Source: Curtobacterium sp. MCBD17_013
GTDB taxonomy: Bacteria > Actinomycetota > Actinomycetes > Actinomycetales > Microbacteriaceae
Assembly (NCBI RefSeq): GCF_003234565.1
Contig: NZ_QKTU01000003.1
Location: 229,007-293,006, forward strand
Length of the DNA: 64,000 bases
Direction: 5' to 3'
Shown here: positions 11,781 through 20,509 of the stretch, in pieces
Layout of the letters: each line of letters opens with the position of its first letter
How positions within the stretch are numbered: the first letter of the stretch is position 1
The notes under the pieces: model-generated
The model's database searches: none
Told to the model about the DNA's origin: nothing
The model's input: only the letters and a program-made list of their open reading frames with translations
Position numbers and translations under genes: made by a program

Positions 11781-11838
11781 GGCGTTCGCGCACCCGTCGC
11801 CGGTCAGCCCTGCGCTCCGGTGCGGTCCGCACCGGTGG

Positions 11839-12432
11839 TCAGAGGACGCTGACCGCGGTCGCGCGCCATCGGCCGTCGCGGCCCTCCAGGCGGATCGCGA
11901 CCGCACGAGTTCGTGCCCGTGCATGCACGATGACGGTGGCCTCGGCGACACCGTCGCTCGGTTCGCGGACGATCACCGAACCGATCGAGAAGACGGGCCG
12001 GCGCGGCGCCGTCCGGCGTACCGACCGCGCGCGGGCCGCCAATCGGACGCGGACCTGGAGGTGTCGGTGCACGTCGTCCGTCACCCACCGCGCGATCTGG
12101 TCGAGTTCACGGGCGCCGGCGAGGATCTCGACGACACAGCGGGCGAGGTCCCGCGCGACGGGGGTGGGGTCCGGCAGCGCTGCGCGAGGGGGCTGCGGTG
12201 CGGCGTCGGCGCGGCGGAGCTGGCGCGGCCCGGCGGTGCGACGCGGCGCGCGCTCGGCAGAGCGATCCGGCTCGTGCCCGGGAGGCGTGGGGCGGAGGAC
12301 CGCGCCGTCGAGCGCCGTGGGCAGCGGAGGAGCCGGCTGCGCTCCGTGCTCGGTCAGGGCGTGCCGCCCCTGACGGCGCGTGCCCCGTCCCTCCGGTCCG
12401 TCGTCGGTGCGCTGTGCGGCACGGTCGTCCAT
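11839..12432 (-). CDS. Rv3235 family protein
   Basis: This 197-residue protein has a disordered, Pro/Arg-rich N-terminal ~100 residues and a conserved C-terminal half. The conserved half opens with a helix (VARDLARCVVEILAGARELDQIARWVTDDVHRHL), continues with VRVRLAARAR and ends in beta strands with ATVIVHARARTRAVAIRLEGRDGRWRATAVSVL. This is the pattern of the Rv3235 family encoded beside secA in Actinobacteria; the C-terminal part resembles SecB/NTF2-like small domains. Function is not established. The start is ATG at 12432; TAGCCT (12484-12479) on this strand may be the -10, giving a leader of about 40 nt. Confidence 0.85.
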   Translation of the reverse strand: MDDRAAQRTDDGPEGRGTRRQGRHALTEHGAQPAPPLPTALDGAVLRPTPPGHEPDRSAERAPRRTAGPRQLRRADAAPQPPRAALPDPTPVARDLARCVVEILAGARELDQIARWVTDDVHRHLQVRVRLAARARSVRRTAPRRPVFSIGSVIVREPSDGVAEATVIVHARARTRAVAIRLEGRDGRWRATAVSVL

Positions 12433-12559
12433 GAGCCCCCTCGTGGTGCGGTGGTGCGGCCTCCCCGGCCACGCCCTCAGGCTACTGACCGTTGGAATGT
12501 GACATTTAATCCCTGGACCGAGGTGGGGACGGTCGCAGGGAGGACCGGAGGCGGCCACC

Positions 12560-12571
12560 TAGACTTGCTCC
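12560..12571 (+). promoter_or_regulatory. Leaderless promoter of the PdtaS-like kinase
   Basis: TAGACT at 12560-12565 is followed by a 6-nt spacer and the GTG start at 12572, with no ribosome-binding site. The mRNA is predicted to begin at or within a base of the start codon. Confidence 0.65.
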
Positions 12572-14065
12572 GTGTCGACCCTCAGTGACCTCGTTCTCGC
12601 CCAAGGCCGGTCCACCGACGCGGACGTCGAGTGGCTCCACCTGCTCGTGGGCGACGGTCAGCTCCTCGCCGACCTGTCGTTCGCCGACATCGTGGTGTGG
12701 GTGCCCGCGGAGGACGGCTCGTTCGTGGCAGTCGCGCACGCGCGGCCGTCGTCTGCCGCGACGCTGTTCTACCGCGACGTCGTCGGGCAGGGCGTGCGGG
12801 ACGAGTGGCGCGACCAGATCACCCAGTGCTTCGAACGCAGCGAGATCGTCGACTCGGCGGAGCCCGACTGGTACGAGGACACCCCGACCCGCGTGCGCGC
12901 GATCCCGGTCCTGCGTCGGTTGTCCGCCACGAGCGCCCAGACGACGGAGGCGCCCATCGCCGTCGTCACACGCCACTCGAACGTCAACGAGCAGCGCACG
13001 CCGAGCCGCCAGGAGCTGACGTTCAACTCGAGCGCGAACGACCTGTTCGGCATGATCGCCACGGGGGACTTCCCGGACATCGGCGCACCGACCGGTCCGC
13101 GTCGGGGTGCTCCTCGTGCCTCCGACGGACTCCTGCGACTCGACGTCGGGGGCGTCGTCACCTTCGCGAGCCCGAACGGCCTCAGTGCCTTCAACCGGAT
13201 GGGCTTCGAGGGCGAGCTCGAAGGGCTCTCCCTGGCCGAGGTGACGACCGGGCTGCTCGGGAATCAACTCGTCGTGGACGAGTCCCTGCCGCTCGTCGTG
13301 ACCGGTCGCGCTCCGTGGCGCACCGACATCGAGGCGAAGGGCGTGACCGTGACGCTCCGCGCGATCCCCCTGCGCGACCACGGGGAGCGCATCGGGGCGA
13401 TCGTGCTCTGCCGTGACGTCACCGAGCAGCGGCACCAGGAGCGCGAGCTCATCACGAAGGACGCGACGATCCGCGAGATCCACCACCGCGTCAAGAACAA
13501 CCTGCAGACGGTCGCGTCGCTCCTCCGCATCCAGGCGCGTCGCACGCATTCGGAGGAGGCCCGGGAGGCCCTGCAGCAGGCGATGCGTCGTGTCGCGGCC
13601 ATCGCGGTCGTCCACGACACGCTCTCGACCGGTCTCAGCCAGAACGTGGACTTCGACGACGTGTTCGACCGCGTGCTCATGCTCGTGACCGAGGTCGCGG
13701 CGAGTCACAACACGACCGTGCGCCCCAAGAAGACGGGCGAGTTCGGTGTGCTCCCGAGCGAAGCGGCGACGCCGTTGGCGCTCGGCCTCACGGAACTCGT
13801 GACGAACGCGGTGGAGCACGGGCTCGACGGCCGTGACGGCGAGGTCGAGATCGTGGCCGACCGGTTCGAGGACCACCTCGAGGTGCAGGTGCGCGACAAC
13901 GGGCGCGGACTCCCCGAGGGCAAGGTCGGTGCGGGACTCGGCACGCAGATCGTGCGGACCCTGATCCAGGGCGAACTCGGCGGCACGATCGACTGGCACA
14001 CCTTGGTCGGCAGCGGTACCGAGGTCACCATCGGCATCCCCTTCCGGTGGTCGGAGCAGTCGTAG
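12572..14065 (+). CDS. pdtaS: PdtaS-like sensor histidine kinase (HisKA_2)
   Basis: This soluble kinase of the PdtaS/PdtaR type couples phosphorylation to an RNA-binding ANTAR antiterminator in mycobacteria. The 497 residues contain an N-terminal GAF-type H_kinase_N domain (ADIVVWVPAEDGSFVAVAHARPSSAATLFYRD), a PAS-like middle region (LRLDVGGVVTFASPNGLSAFNRMG), the HisKA_2 box EIHHRVKNNLQTVASLLRIQARR with phospho-acceptor about H304, and a HATPase with LVTNAVEHG and VGAGLGTQIV. No membrane segment is seen. A whiB1-like gene is convergent with it, as in the mycobacterial pdtaS-whiB1 region. No pdtaR gene is in the window. The start is leaderless GTG. Confidence 0.92.
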   Translation: MSTLSDLVLAQGRSTDADVEWLHLLVGDGQLLADLSFADIVVWVPAEDGSFVAVAHARPSSAATLFYRDVVGQGVRDEWRDQITQCFERSEIVDSAEPDWYEDTPTRVRAIPVLRRLSATSAQTTEAPIAVVTRHSNVNEQRTPSRQELTFNSSANDLFGMIATGDFPDIGAPTGPRRGAPRASDGLLRLDVGGVVTFASPNGLSAFNRMGFEGELEGLSLAEVTTGLLGNQLVVDESLPLVVTGRAPWRTDIEAKGVTVTLRAIPLRDHGERIGAIVLCRDVTEQRHQERELITKDATIREIHHRVKNNLQTVASLLRIQARRTHSEEAREALQQAMRRVAAIAVVHDTLSTGLSQNVDFDDVFDRVLMLVTEVAASHNTTVRPKKTGEFGVLPSEAATPLALGLTELVTNAVEHGLDGRDGEVEIVADRFEDHLEVQVRDNGRGLPEGKVGAGLGTQIVRTLIQGELGGTIDWHTLVGSGTEVTIGIPFRWSEQS

Positions 14066-14141
14066 GGCTTCGGCCTCGGGATCGCGCGGGGTCCGAGTCG
14101 AGGGACGACGGGCGCGGCAGGACGACGTGGGGTGGAACGAC

Positions 14142-14177
14142 GACGGCGCCCGGTCCCCTGGGGGACCGGGCGCCGTC
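14142..14177. terminator. Strong bidirectional terminator between pdtaS and whiB1
   Basis: A perfect 17-bp inverted repeat (14142-14158 and 14161-14177, GACGGCGCCCGGTCCCC and its complement) has a minimal loop. It lies between convergent genes and can stop transcription from both sides. Confidence 0.85.
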
Positions 14178-14200
14178 GGCGTCGGAACGGGTGCGCTCGG

Positions 14201-14449
14201 TCAGGAGGCGCGACGTGCGCGGGCAGCGCGGCGCTTGAGCGCGCGACGCTCGTCCTCGCTCAGACCGCCCCAGACGCCCGAGTCCTGCGAGGTCTCGAGC
14301 GCGTACTGCAGACAGGTCTCGGTGACGGTGCACCGAGCGCACACCGACTTCGCCTTCTCGATCTGGTCGACGGCCGGGCCGGTGTTCCCGACCGGGAAGA
14401 AGAGCTCGGGGTCCGCGGTGAGGCAGGCGGCCTTGTCACGCCAATCCAT
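14201..14449 (-). CDS. whiB1: WhiB1-type iron-sulfur transcription regulator
   Basis: WhiB proteins carry a nitric-oxide-sensitive [4Fe-4S] cluster and bind the primary sigma factor. The 82-residue protein has the four cluster cysteines in order: CL in RDKAACLTADPELFFP, then VCARC and TCLQYALE. The turn GVWGG and the basic tail RRALKRRAARARR follow. The opening MDWRDKAAC and the segment FFPVGNTGPA match WhiB1 best among paralogues. The start is ATG 14449 with AAGGAG 9-10 nt upstream. WhiB1 is essential in mycobacteria. The convergent PdtaS-like neighbour matches the mycobacterial order. Confidence 0.93.
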   Translation of the reverse strand: MDWRDKAACLTADPELFFPVGNTGPAVDQIEKAKSVCARCTVTETCLQYALETSQDSGVWGGLSEDERRALKRRAARARRAS

Positions 14450-14669
14450 GTGTTGATGCTCCTTAAATAGCTTCGAATCGCACGACGAACGGCCGTGGCG
14501 AATCAAGTGCAGGCGTGGGCCAGCTGGGCTGCAGCACTGCGGGGGGATTCTCTGTGGGGGAGAGAAAGACTCTGCGGGAGGCGCACACGTCATCGTGGCG
14601 TTCCATCGACCTCGAACATCGTTCCATACTGATATGGCCAAATCAAGGGTCGAGAGCTGGAGGAACGCT

Positions 14670-15128
14670 GTGTCGGATGCCCCACGCCCGGAGCGCCCCG
14701 AGGGTGCCGCTGATCGGGAATCACCTGATCGCGCGGCATTCCGGACGCCGACCGTGCTCGGTCTCGCGGTCGTCGTGGGGCTCGAGTTCCTCGCCGTGGC
14801 GGTGCTCACGGTGGTGCTCGTCGTCGACCTCGTGGTCGCCCCGCCGGACTCGGTCGTGAACGGTCTGGCGCTCATCGTCCTCGCCGCCGTCGCCGCGATC
14901 TGGCTGGGAGCGATGGTGCTCGGACTGGCCCGCGCCCGCTCCTGGGTGCGGAGCGGGGTCGTCGTCTGGCAGTTCCTCCAGATCGCCCTCGCCGTCGGTG
15001 CGTTCCAGGGCGTGTTCCGGGTCCCGGCGATCGGGTGGGTGCTGCTCCTGCCAGCGCTGCTCGCCCTGGTGCTCGTCTTCGCACCGGCGACGACGGCGGT
15101 GCTCGCCCGCCGCGACCTCGAGCGCTGA
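14670..15128 (+). CDS. Small four-helix membrane protein, function unknown
   Basis: This 152-residue protein has a hydrophilic N terminus (Pro/Glu/Arg-rich) and four predicted membrane helices: TVLGLAVVVGLEFLAVAVLTVVLVV, ALIVLAAVAAIWLGAMVLGLA, VVVWQFLQIALAVGAFQG and WVLLLPALLALVLVFAPA. It then ends in a short basic tail. I chose the GTG at 14670 because GGAGG at 14659-14663 is 6 nt upstream; an in-frame ATG at 14634 has no ribosome site but lies near a CATACT box. Similar small membrane proteins are common in Microbacteriaceae. No family function is known to me. Confidence 0.8.
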   Translation: MSDAPRPERPEGAADRESPDRAAFRTPTVLGLAVVVGLEFLAVAVLTVVLVVDLVVAPPDSVVNGLALIVLAAVAAIWLGAMVLGLARARSWVRSGVVVWQFLQIALAVGAFQGVFRVPAIGWVLLLPALLALVLVFAPATTAVLARRDLER

Positions 15129-15138
15129 GGGCAGGGAC

Positions 15139-15609
15139 TCAGTCCAGGCCGAGCTTCTTCCGCAGCGCGGCCACGTGCCCCGTCGCCTTCACGTTGTAGA
15201 GCGGCAGCTGCACGCGGCCGTCCTCGTCGACGACGATCGTCGAGCGGATCGTGCCCGTCGTGACCTTGCCGTAGAGGTTCTTCTCGCCGTACGCGCCGTA
15301 CGCGCGGTGGACCGTCAGGTCCGGGTCGCTCAGGAGCGGGAAGGTCAGGGCCTGCTCGTCCTTGAACCGCTGCAGCGCGGGGAGGTCGTCCTTGCTGATG
15401 CCGAGCACCGTGTAGCCGGCGCCCTGCAGGGAGTTCATGTTGTCGCGGAAGTCGCAGGCCTCGGTCGTGCATCCGGGCGTCGACGCGGCCGGGTAGAAGT
15501 ACACGATGACCTTGCGGCCCCGCAGGTCGCGCAGGCTCGTCGGCGTGCCGTGCTCGTCCGGCAGGGTGAAGTCGGGGGCGTCGGCCCCGGCGGCGAGACG
15601 TTCGGTCAT
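15139..15609 (-). CDS. bcp: Thioredoxin-dependent thiol peroxidase (BCP/PrxQ peroxiredoxin)
   Basis: This enzyme reduces hydrogen and organic peroxides using a thioredoxin-recycled cysteine. The 156-residue protein has the fold opening DAPDFTLPDEHG, the active-site loop YFYPAASTPGCTTEACDFRDN with peroxidatic C (GCTTEAC) and resolving C five residues later (PrxQ alpha type), and the conserved VHRAYGAYGEKNLYGK. The start is ATG 15609 with AGGAG upstream in this strand. Its -10 (TAGCAT, 15673-15668) overlaps the divergent tRNA-Lys promoter. Confidence 0.95.
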   Translation of the reverse strand: MTERLAAGADAPDFTLPDEHGTPTSLRDLRGRKVIVYFYPAASTPGCTTEACDFRDNMNSLQGAGYTVLGISKDDLPALQRFKDEQALTFPLLSDPDLTVHRAYGAYGEKNLYGKVTTGTIRSTIVVDEDGRVQLPLYNVKATGHVAALRKKLGLD

Positions 15610-15667
15610 CCTGTGCTCCTTGCGCGACGTGGTGGCGGCGCCCCGTGGTCCGTGGCGGCCGGGACCC

Positions 15668-15677
15668 ATGCTATTGT
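15668..15677. promoter_or_regulatory. Overlapping divergent -10 boxes for bcp and tRNA-Lys
   Basis: Minus-strand TAGCAT (15673-15668) would give bcp a leader of about 52 nt. Plus-strand TATTGT (15672-15677) lies 32 nt before the tRNA. The two boxes overlap, so the polymerases would compete. Confidence 0.45.
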
Positions 15678-15708
15678 TGTTCTCCGTTGCGGCGAGCCGC
15701 GACGGTAC

Positions 15709-15784
<76 letters not shown>

Positions 15785-15786
15785 CC

Positions 15787-15825
15787 AGCCCCGGACCTCC
15801 CGGCATCAGCCGCAGGTCCGGGGCT
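15787..15825 (+). terminator. tRNA-Lys terminator hairpin
   Basis: Perfect 12-bp arms AGCCCCGGACCT (15787-15798) and AGGTCCGGGGCT (15814-15825) sit directly after the CCA end, followed by TCGTCGTTG. Confidence 0.85.
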
Positions 15826-15963
15826 TCGTCGTTGCCAGGCGCGGCCGTCGTCCCCCTCGATCGGGGGCGTCGTCCGGCAACCGCGGCGCTCGCGGGTCGC
15901 GCCGAGGACGACCTGGACTCGGTGTAGCGTGCGTACCTCCGGGCGGGAGCAGGGGGGTGACGG

Positions 15964-16437
15964 GTGGGAACAGCGGACGAGGACGTGTCCGACCTCATCG
16001 CGGCGTTCACCTCCGTACAGCGGGCGAACGCCGCCCTCATGCGGCAGCTGAGCCTCCTCGCGGGCGTGCATGAGAACGCGCTGCGGGCGCTCGTGCTCAT
16101 CGACGACACGGCCCGGTCCACGCCGACCGAGGTCGCCGGGTTCCTCGAGCTGACCTCCGGTGCGGTCACGAGCATGCTCGACCGACTCGTGGCGGGCGGG
16201 TTCATCAAGCGGATCCCGAACCCGGCCGACCGGCGCGGGTCCCTGCTGACGCTCGAACCCGCGGGTCAGGCCGTCGTCGCGCAGATCCGGCGCCGCTACG
16301 AGGGGGTCATGCGGGCCGTCGACGCCGAGCACCGGGCCGGGCTGTACCTCGTGCTGAACGACCTCGCGACCGGGCTGCTCGAGCAGGCGCAGGGCGTCGT
16401 GTCCGACGCGGCCGCCGCGGGCGGAGACGGGACGTAG
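15964..16437 (+). CDS. MarR family transcriptional regulator
   Basis: This 157-residue winged-helix protein has the MarR layout: a dimerisation helix, a recognition helix (TPTEVAGFLELTSGAVTSMLDRLVAGGFIKR) and the wing IPNPADRRGSLLTLEPAGQAVV with the conserved DRR. The GTG at 15964 follows a run of Gs. The target is unknown; neighbours are the tRNA and a SHOCT protein, neither an obvious regulon member. It may act on its own promoter, where TGTAGCGT before the start could be the -10. Confidence 0.9.
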   Translation: MGTADEDVSDLIAAFTSVQRANAALMRQLSLLAGVHENALRALVLIDDTARSTPTEVAGFLELTSGAVTSMLDRLVAGGFIKRIPNPADRRGSLLTLEPAGQAVVAQIRRRYEGVMRAVDAEHRAGLYLVLNDLATGLLEQAQGVVSDAAAAGGDGT

Positions 16438-16483
16438 TCCCGGGACCGGCGGCGACCGCGGCGTGCGGCACGGTGCCGCGGCG

Positions 16484-16735
16484 TCAACGTCGGTCGAGCT
16501 CGGACGACCGCGCCCGGTACTCCGTCGCGTCGATCTCGCCGCGCGCGAACCGGTCCGCGAGGACGGCCCGGGCGTCGGAGCGAGCGCGCCACGGCCCGCG
16601 GCGGAGGACCCCGAACACGAGGGCGAGCACGACGAGGGTCGCGAGGAACACGACGGGGAACACGGCGAACGGGGCCATGGGTGGGCCGCCGTGCCAGGAC
16701 GGTGCGGCGGCGAGTGCGGTGAGTGCGGGTGTCAT
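16484..16735 (-). CDS. SHOCT domain single-pass membrane protein
   Basis: This 83-residue protein has one membrane helix (FAVFPVVFLATLVVLALVFGVL), a basic linker and a C-terminal SHOCT motif (ARAVLADRFARGEIDATEYRARSSEL). SHOCT is a short helical module of uncertain, probably oligomerising, function. The start is ATG 16735 with a consensus AGGAGG 5 nt upstream on this strand. It is divergent from the two-component pair, where such small proteins are often found in Actinobacteria. Confidence 0.88.
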   Translation of the reverse strand: MTPALTALAAAPSWHGGPPMAPFAVFPVVFLATLVVLALVFGVLRRGPWRARSDARAVLADRFARGEIDATEYRARSSELDRR

Positions 16736-16940
16736 GGTGACCTCCTCGGTCGGTGGCTGGGCGTCGCTGGTGCGACCGGTCCAGGCTCCTGCTCCGCGGT
16801 CGTCCTGTCGTCCGCTCGGGGGACGCTCCTGGACGTGCTCCCGACGGCAGTACCCGAGGTCGTTCCTCCACACGCATCACGCCGGAGGGAGGAGTCCACG
16901 GACACCTCCCCGGGCGGACGACGGCGGCCCGGTCGGCACC

Positions 16941-16953
16941 TAGGCTTCCGGGC
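16941..16953 (+). promoter_or_regulatory. Leaderless promoter of the NarL-type kinase
   Basis: TAGGCT (16941-16946) is followed by a 7-nt spacer and the ATG at 16954, with no purine-rich ribosome site between them. Confidence 0.6.
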
Positions 16954-18426
16954 ATGAGGAGACCCACCGAGACCGGGCGGCGGCGGTTCGCGCGCGTCGG
17001 CAGGGTGCTCCCGGTGGCGGCACTGCAACTCGTCGGCACCCTCGTCCTGTCGCGCTGGACCGGGCCGACGCCCGGCACCGTGCCCGCTCATCCGGGACCG
17101 CCGTGGGGGCCGGGAGCGGGGGAGGCCGTCGTGGCGGCACCCGGTCCGCTCGCGATCGCGATGCTCGTCGCTGCGGTGGTCGTCCTGCCGTTCCGGTGGC
17201 GTTGGCCGGTCGTCGTCCTCGGCGTGACGCTGGCGACGACCCTCGGCTACGCGGTCCTCGTGAGCCCGCGGGGTCCCTTCGTGGCGGCCCTCACCATGGC
17301 GGCGGTGAACGCGTGGCTGTCGGGTCGTCGCCGTTCCGCGGCCGCGGCGGTGGCGATCGGCGCGTTCGCGCTCCCGTGGGTGGACCTCGCGACCGGGCGT
17401 TCGTCCGTCCTGCCCTGGGGGACGGCCACCGTCATGCTCGCGTGGGGTGGGCTCACGATCGCGCTCAGCGAGCTCGCTCGCGTCCGCGTGCTCCGCGCGG
17501 CCGAGGCCCGCCGCGCACGCGCGGAAGCGGTCCGGCGGCGCGCGGAGGACGAACGCGTCCGCATCGCTCGGGAGCTGCACGACTCGGTGGCGCACAACAT
17601 GTCGCTGATCAACCTGCAAGCCGGGGTGGCGCTGCACCTCGGTGCCGACCTGCCGGACCCGACCCGGGCCGCGTTGACGAGCATCCGCGACGCCAGCCAC
17701 GAGGCCCTCGTGGAGCTCCGCGCGGTGCTCGGGGTCCTCCGCAGGGTGGACGATCCGGACGCGGGAACGAACAGCGGCGGCGCGGGTGCCGCGACCGGGA
17801 GTGGGATCGAGGCGACCGGGGACGGGGGCGTCGTGGTGCCCGAACGGTCCCCGGTGCCCGGCCTCGATCGACTCCGGGATCTCGTCCTGCGCGCGGAGGC
17901 GGCCGGACTCGACGTCACGCTCGACGTCGACGGCGACCTCGGCGCCGTCGACCGCATCGTGGATCGGACGGCGTTCCGCATCGTGCAGGAGTCGGTGACG
18001 AACGTCATGAAGCACGCGCCGTGGAATCGTGTCGCGGTGGTCGTCGGCGCGTCTGCGGAAGTCCTCGACGTCACCGTGGAGGACCTGCCCGACGCGCGCG
18101 GGCGGAGGGGCCCTGCTGCACCGCCGGACCCGGCCGCGTCGGCCGCGTCCTCCGCGTCGGCCTCGGTGGACGCCCCGCAGGACACCCTCGACCGCGCCCA
18201 GGCCGGCCTCGGTCCGTCGGGCAACGGCATCATCGGCATGCGGGAGCGGGTGGCTGCGGTCGGGGGCGTGCTCGAAGCCGGCCCGGTCACCGGTGGCGGG
18301 TGGCGGGTGCACGCGCGGCTCCCGACCAGCGGCACGACCACGACCACGACCACGACCACGGGCACGGACACCACGGACCGACGGACCGCTGCCCTCGAGC
18401 GAGGACAGGAGGCACACCGTGGATGA
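16954..18426 (+). CDS. NarL/DesK-type sensor histidine kinase (HisKA_3)
   Basis: This membrane histidine kinase has 490 residues. The N-terminal third holds about four to five membrane helices (VLPVAALQLVGTLVL; PLAIAMLVAAVVVLP; WPVVVLGVTLATTLGYAVLV; FVAALTMAAVNAWL). A coiled Arg/Ala-rich linker leads to the HisKA_3 box RIARELHDSVAHNMSLI with H209. The ATPase domain is near residues 320-455 (DRTAFRIVQESVTNVMKHA; GNGIIGMRERVAAVGG) but contains an Ala/Ser-rich insertion. A poly-Thr run encoded by ACGACC repeats ends the protein. The stop overlaps the regulator start by 8 nt. The signal sensed is unknown. Confidence 0.92.
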   Translation: MRRPTETGRRRFARVGRVLPVAALQLVGTLVLSRWTGPTPGTVPAHPGPPWGPGAGEAVVAAPGPLAIAMLVAAVVVLPFRWRWPVVVLGVTLATTLGYAVLVSPRGPFVAALTMAAVNAWLSGRRRSAAAAVAIGAFALPWVDLATGRSSVLPWGTATVMLAWGGLTIALSELARVRVLRAAEARRARAEAVRRRAEDERVRIARELHDSVAHNMSLINLQAGVALHLGADLPDPTRAALTSIRDASHEALVELRAVLGVLRRVDDPDAGTNSGGAGAATGSGIEATGDGGVVVPERSPVPGLDRLRDLVLRAEAAGLDVTLDVDGDLGAVDRIVDRTAFRIVQESVTNVMKHAPWNRVAVVVGASAEVLDVTVEDLPDARGRRGPAAPPDPAASAASSASASVDAPQDTLDRAQAGLGPSGNGIIGMRERVAAVGGVLEAGPVTGGGWRVHARLPTSGTTTTTTTTTGTDTTDRRTAALERGQEAHRG

Positions 18427-19111
18427 CGCCAGCGAGGCGGCACCGCTCCGGTTGGTGATCGCGGACGACCAGGCACTCGTCCGCGCCGGACTGCGGGCGC
18501 TCGTCGAGTCCGAGCCCGACATGGCCGTCGTCGCCGAGGCCGCCGACGGCGAGGACGCCGTGCGTGCTGCCGTGGAACACCATCCCGACGTCGTGCTCAT
18601 GGACATCCGGATGCCCCGCGTCGACGGACTCGTGGCAACGCGGCGCGTCGGTGCCGACCCGGCGCTCCGTGACGTGCGCGTCGTGGTCCTCACGACCTTC
18701 GAGGAGGACGCCTTCGTGTTCGAGGCGATCCGGGGCGGAGCGGCCGGGTTCCTGGTCAAGGACACCGAGCCGGCCGAGCTCCTCCGCGCGATCCGGACGG
18801 TGGTCGCGGGTGACTCGTTGCTCTCGCCGGGGGCGACCCGGTCCCTCGTCGCCGCCTTCGCCACGCACGCCACCCCGGCGGAACTGACCCCTGCACTCGA
18901 CCGCTTGACCGACCGGGAGCGCGAGGTCATGCGCTGGGTCGCCGGGGGACTGTCGAACAGCGAGATCGCCCAACGCCTGTTCATCAGCCCTGCGACGACG
19001 AAGTCACACGTGAGCCGGGCGATGGTGAAGCTCGGCGCACGGGACCGGGCGCAGCTCGTCGTGTTCGCCTACGAGACAGGCCTCGTCGCACCGGGCTGGT
19101 CCGGCTCCTGA
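18419..19111 (+). CDS. LuxR/NarL family response regulator
   Basis: This 230-residue regulator is paired with the upstream kinase. The receiver domain has acidic residues D16-D17, phospho-acceptor D62 (VVLMDIRMP) and the conserved Lys in FLVKDTEPAEL. The LuxR helix-turn-helix lies at about 167-225 (LTDREREVMRWVAGGLSNSEIAQRL, ATTKSHVSRAMVKLGARDRAQ). The GTG at 18419 has AGGAGG 6 nt upstream and lies inside the kinase 3' end, giving coupled translation. Confidence 0.94.
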   Translation: MDDASEAAPLRLVIADDQALVRAGLRALVESEPDMAVVAEAADGEDAVRAAVEHHPDVVLMDIRMPRVDGLVATRRVGADPALRDVRVVVLTTFEEDAFVFEAIRGGAAGFLVKDTEPAELLRAIRTVVAGDSLLSPGATRSLVAAFATHATPAELTPALDRLTDREREVMRWVAGGLSNSEIAQRLFISPATTKSHVSRAMVKLGARDRAQLVVFAYETGLVAPGWSGS

Positions 19112-19171
19112 GCGCGTGGCCCCCAGCGCGGATCGGTAGGGTCGACCAGGCCGACGAACCGGAGGTGGTCG

Positions 19172-20509
19172 ATGACGTCCTGGGTGGAGCACGCCCTCTG
19201 GTGGCACGTGTACCCGCTGGGGTTCGTCGGTGCCGACATCCGTCCGCCGGATGCCCCCGCGCCGTCGGCACGGGAACGCCCGGTCGAGCACCGGCTCGGC
19301 CGACTCGAGGCGTGGCTCGACCACGTCGTCGACCTCGGGCTGAACGGCATCGCGCTGGGACCGGTGTTCGCGTCGTCGACGCACGGCTACGACACGCTCG
19401 ACCACTTCCGGGTGGACCCGCGGCTCGGGGACGAGGACGACCTCCTCCGTCTCGTCGCCGCGGCGCACGACCGCGGCGTCCGGGTGCTGCTCGACGGGGT
19501 GTTCAACCACGTGGGGCGCGCGCATCCGGCGTTCCGAGCGCTCGAGGAGGACGGACCCGCGGCCCCGACCGCCGGACTGTTCCGCGTGCGCTGGGACGGG
19601 TGGCGTCCCGGTGACCGCGTCGACGCGGACGTGTTCGAGGGCCACGACCAACTCGTCGCCCTCGACCACGGCTCCTCGGCGACCGTCGACCTGGTCGTCG
19701 ACGTCATGACCCACTGGCTCGACCGCGGCGTGGACGGCTGGCGCCTCGACGCCGCGTACGCCGTGCCGCCCGCGTTCTGGGCGGCGGTGTTGCCCCGCGT
19801 GCGAGAGCGGCACCCGGACGCTTGGTTCTCGGGTGAGGTGATCCACGGTGACGCCGGTGCCGTCGTGCGGGCCTCGACCATGGACTCGGTCACCCAGTAC
19901 GAGCTGTGGCAGGGCATCTGGCACGGCATCGCGGACGGCAACTGCCACGAGCTCGCACACGCGATCCGCCGGCACGACGCGCTCCTGTCGACGTTCGTCC
20001 CGAGCACGTTCGTCGGCAACCACGACGTGACGCGCATCACGTCCGCGGTCGGTCCGCGGCACCTGCCGCACGCCCTCGCGGTCCTGTTCACGGTGGCCGG
20101 CGTGCCGAGCGTGTACGCGGGCGACGAGTACGCCTTCCGCGGCGTCAAGGAGGCCCGGGTCGGCGGCGACGACGCCGTGCGCCCGGCGTTCCCACCCGTG
20201 CCACCGGCTCCGGCCGACCTCGATCCGGAGGGCCGGGACGCGTTCCGCACGCACCAGGCGCTCGTCGCCGTGCGGCGTCGCCACCCGTGGTTGCACCGCG
20301 CGCACACGGACGTCGTGCACCTCGAGAACACGGCGATCGTGCTCCGGACGGCGATCGGCACGGACGCGGTCGTCACCGCGCTCAACATCGGTGACGAGGT
20401 GGTGTCGCTGCCCGCGGCCGGGTCGACCACGATCGAGGCGGGCGCGGGCGAGGTCGACCACGGTCGCGTCCGACTGGCGGCCTCCGGTTGGGCGGTGCTC
20501 GGCGGGTGA
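19172..20509 (+). CDS. Alpha-amylase family glycosidase (GH13)
   Basis: This cytoplasmic GH13 enzyme has 445 residues and no signal peptide. Catalytic residues are visible: nucleophile D193 in DGWRLDAAY, acid/base E222 in FSGEVIHGD and the stabiliser D285 in FVGNHDVTR. Region I is VLLDGVFNHVG. It is shorter than typical maltases, with a compact domain B and a small C-terminal beta domain. The substrate is probably an alpha-glucan, maltooligosaccharide or trehalose-like sugar; it cannot be specified from motifs. ATG 19172 has GGAGG about 7 nt upstream. Its stop overlaps the next start (GTGA). Confidence 0.9.
   Translation: MTSWVEHALWWHVYPLGFVGADIRPPDAPAPSARERPVEHRLGRLEAWLDHVVDLGLNGIALGPVFASSTHGYDTLDHFRVDPRLGDEDDLLRLVAAAHDRGVRVLLDGVFNHVGRAHPAFRALEEDGPAAPTAGLFRVRWDGWRPGDRVDADVFEGHDQLVALDHGSSATVDLVVDVMTHWLDRGVDGWRLDAAYAVPPAFWAAVLPRVRERHPDAWFSGEVIHGDAGAVVRASTMDSVTQYELWQGIWHGIADGNCHELAHAIRRHDALLSTFVPSTFVGNHDVTRITSAVGPRHLPHALAVLFTVAGVPSVYAGDEYAFRGVKEARVGGDDAVRPAFPPVPPAPADLDPEGRDAFRTHQALVAVRRRHPWLHRAHTDVVHLENTAIVLRTAIGTDAVVTALNIGDEVVSLPAAGSTTIEAGAGEVDHGRVRLAASGWAVLGG

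Noticed and set aside
18320..18365. ACGACC repeat run as a separate element
   Set aside because: It encodes the poly-Thr end of the NarL-type kinase and is simple slippage-prone coding DNA.
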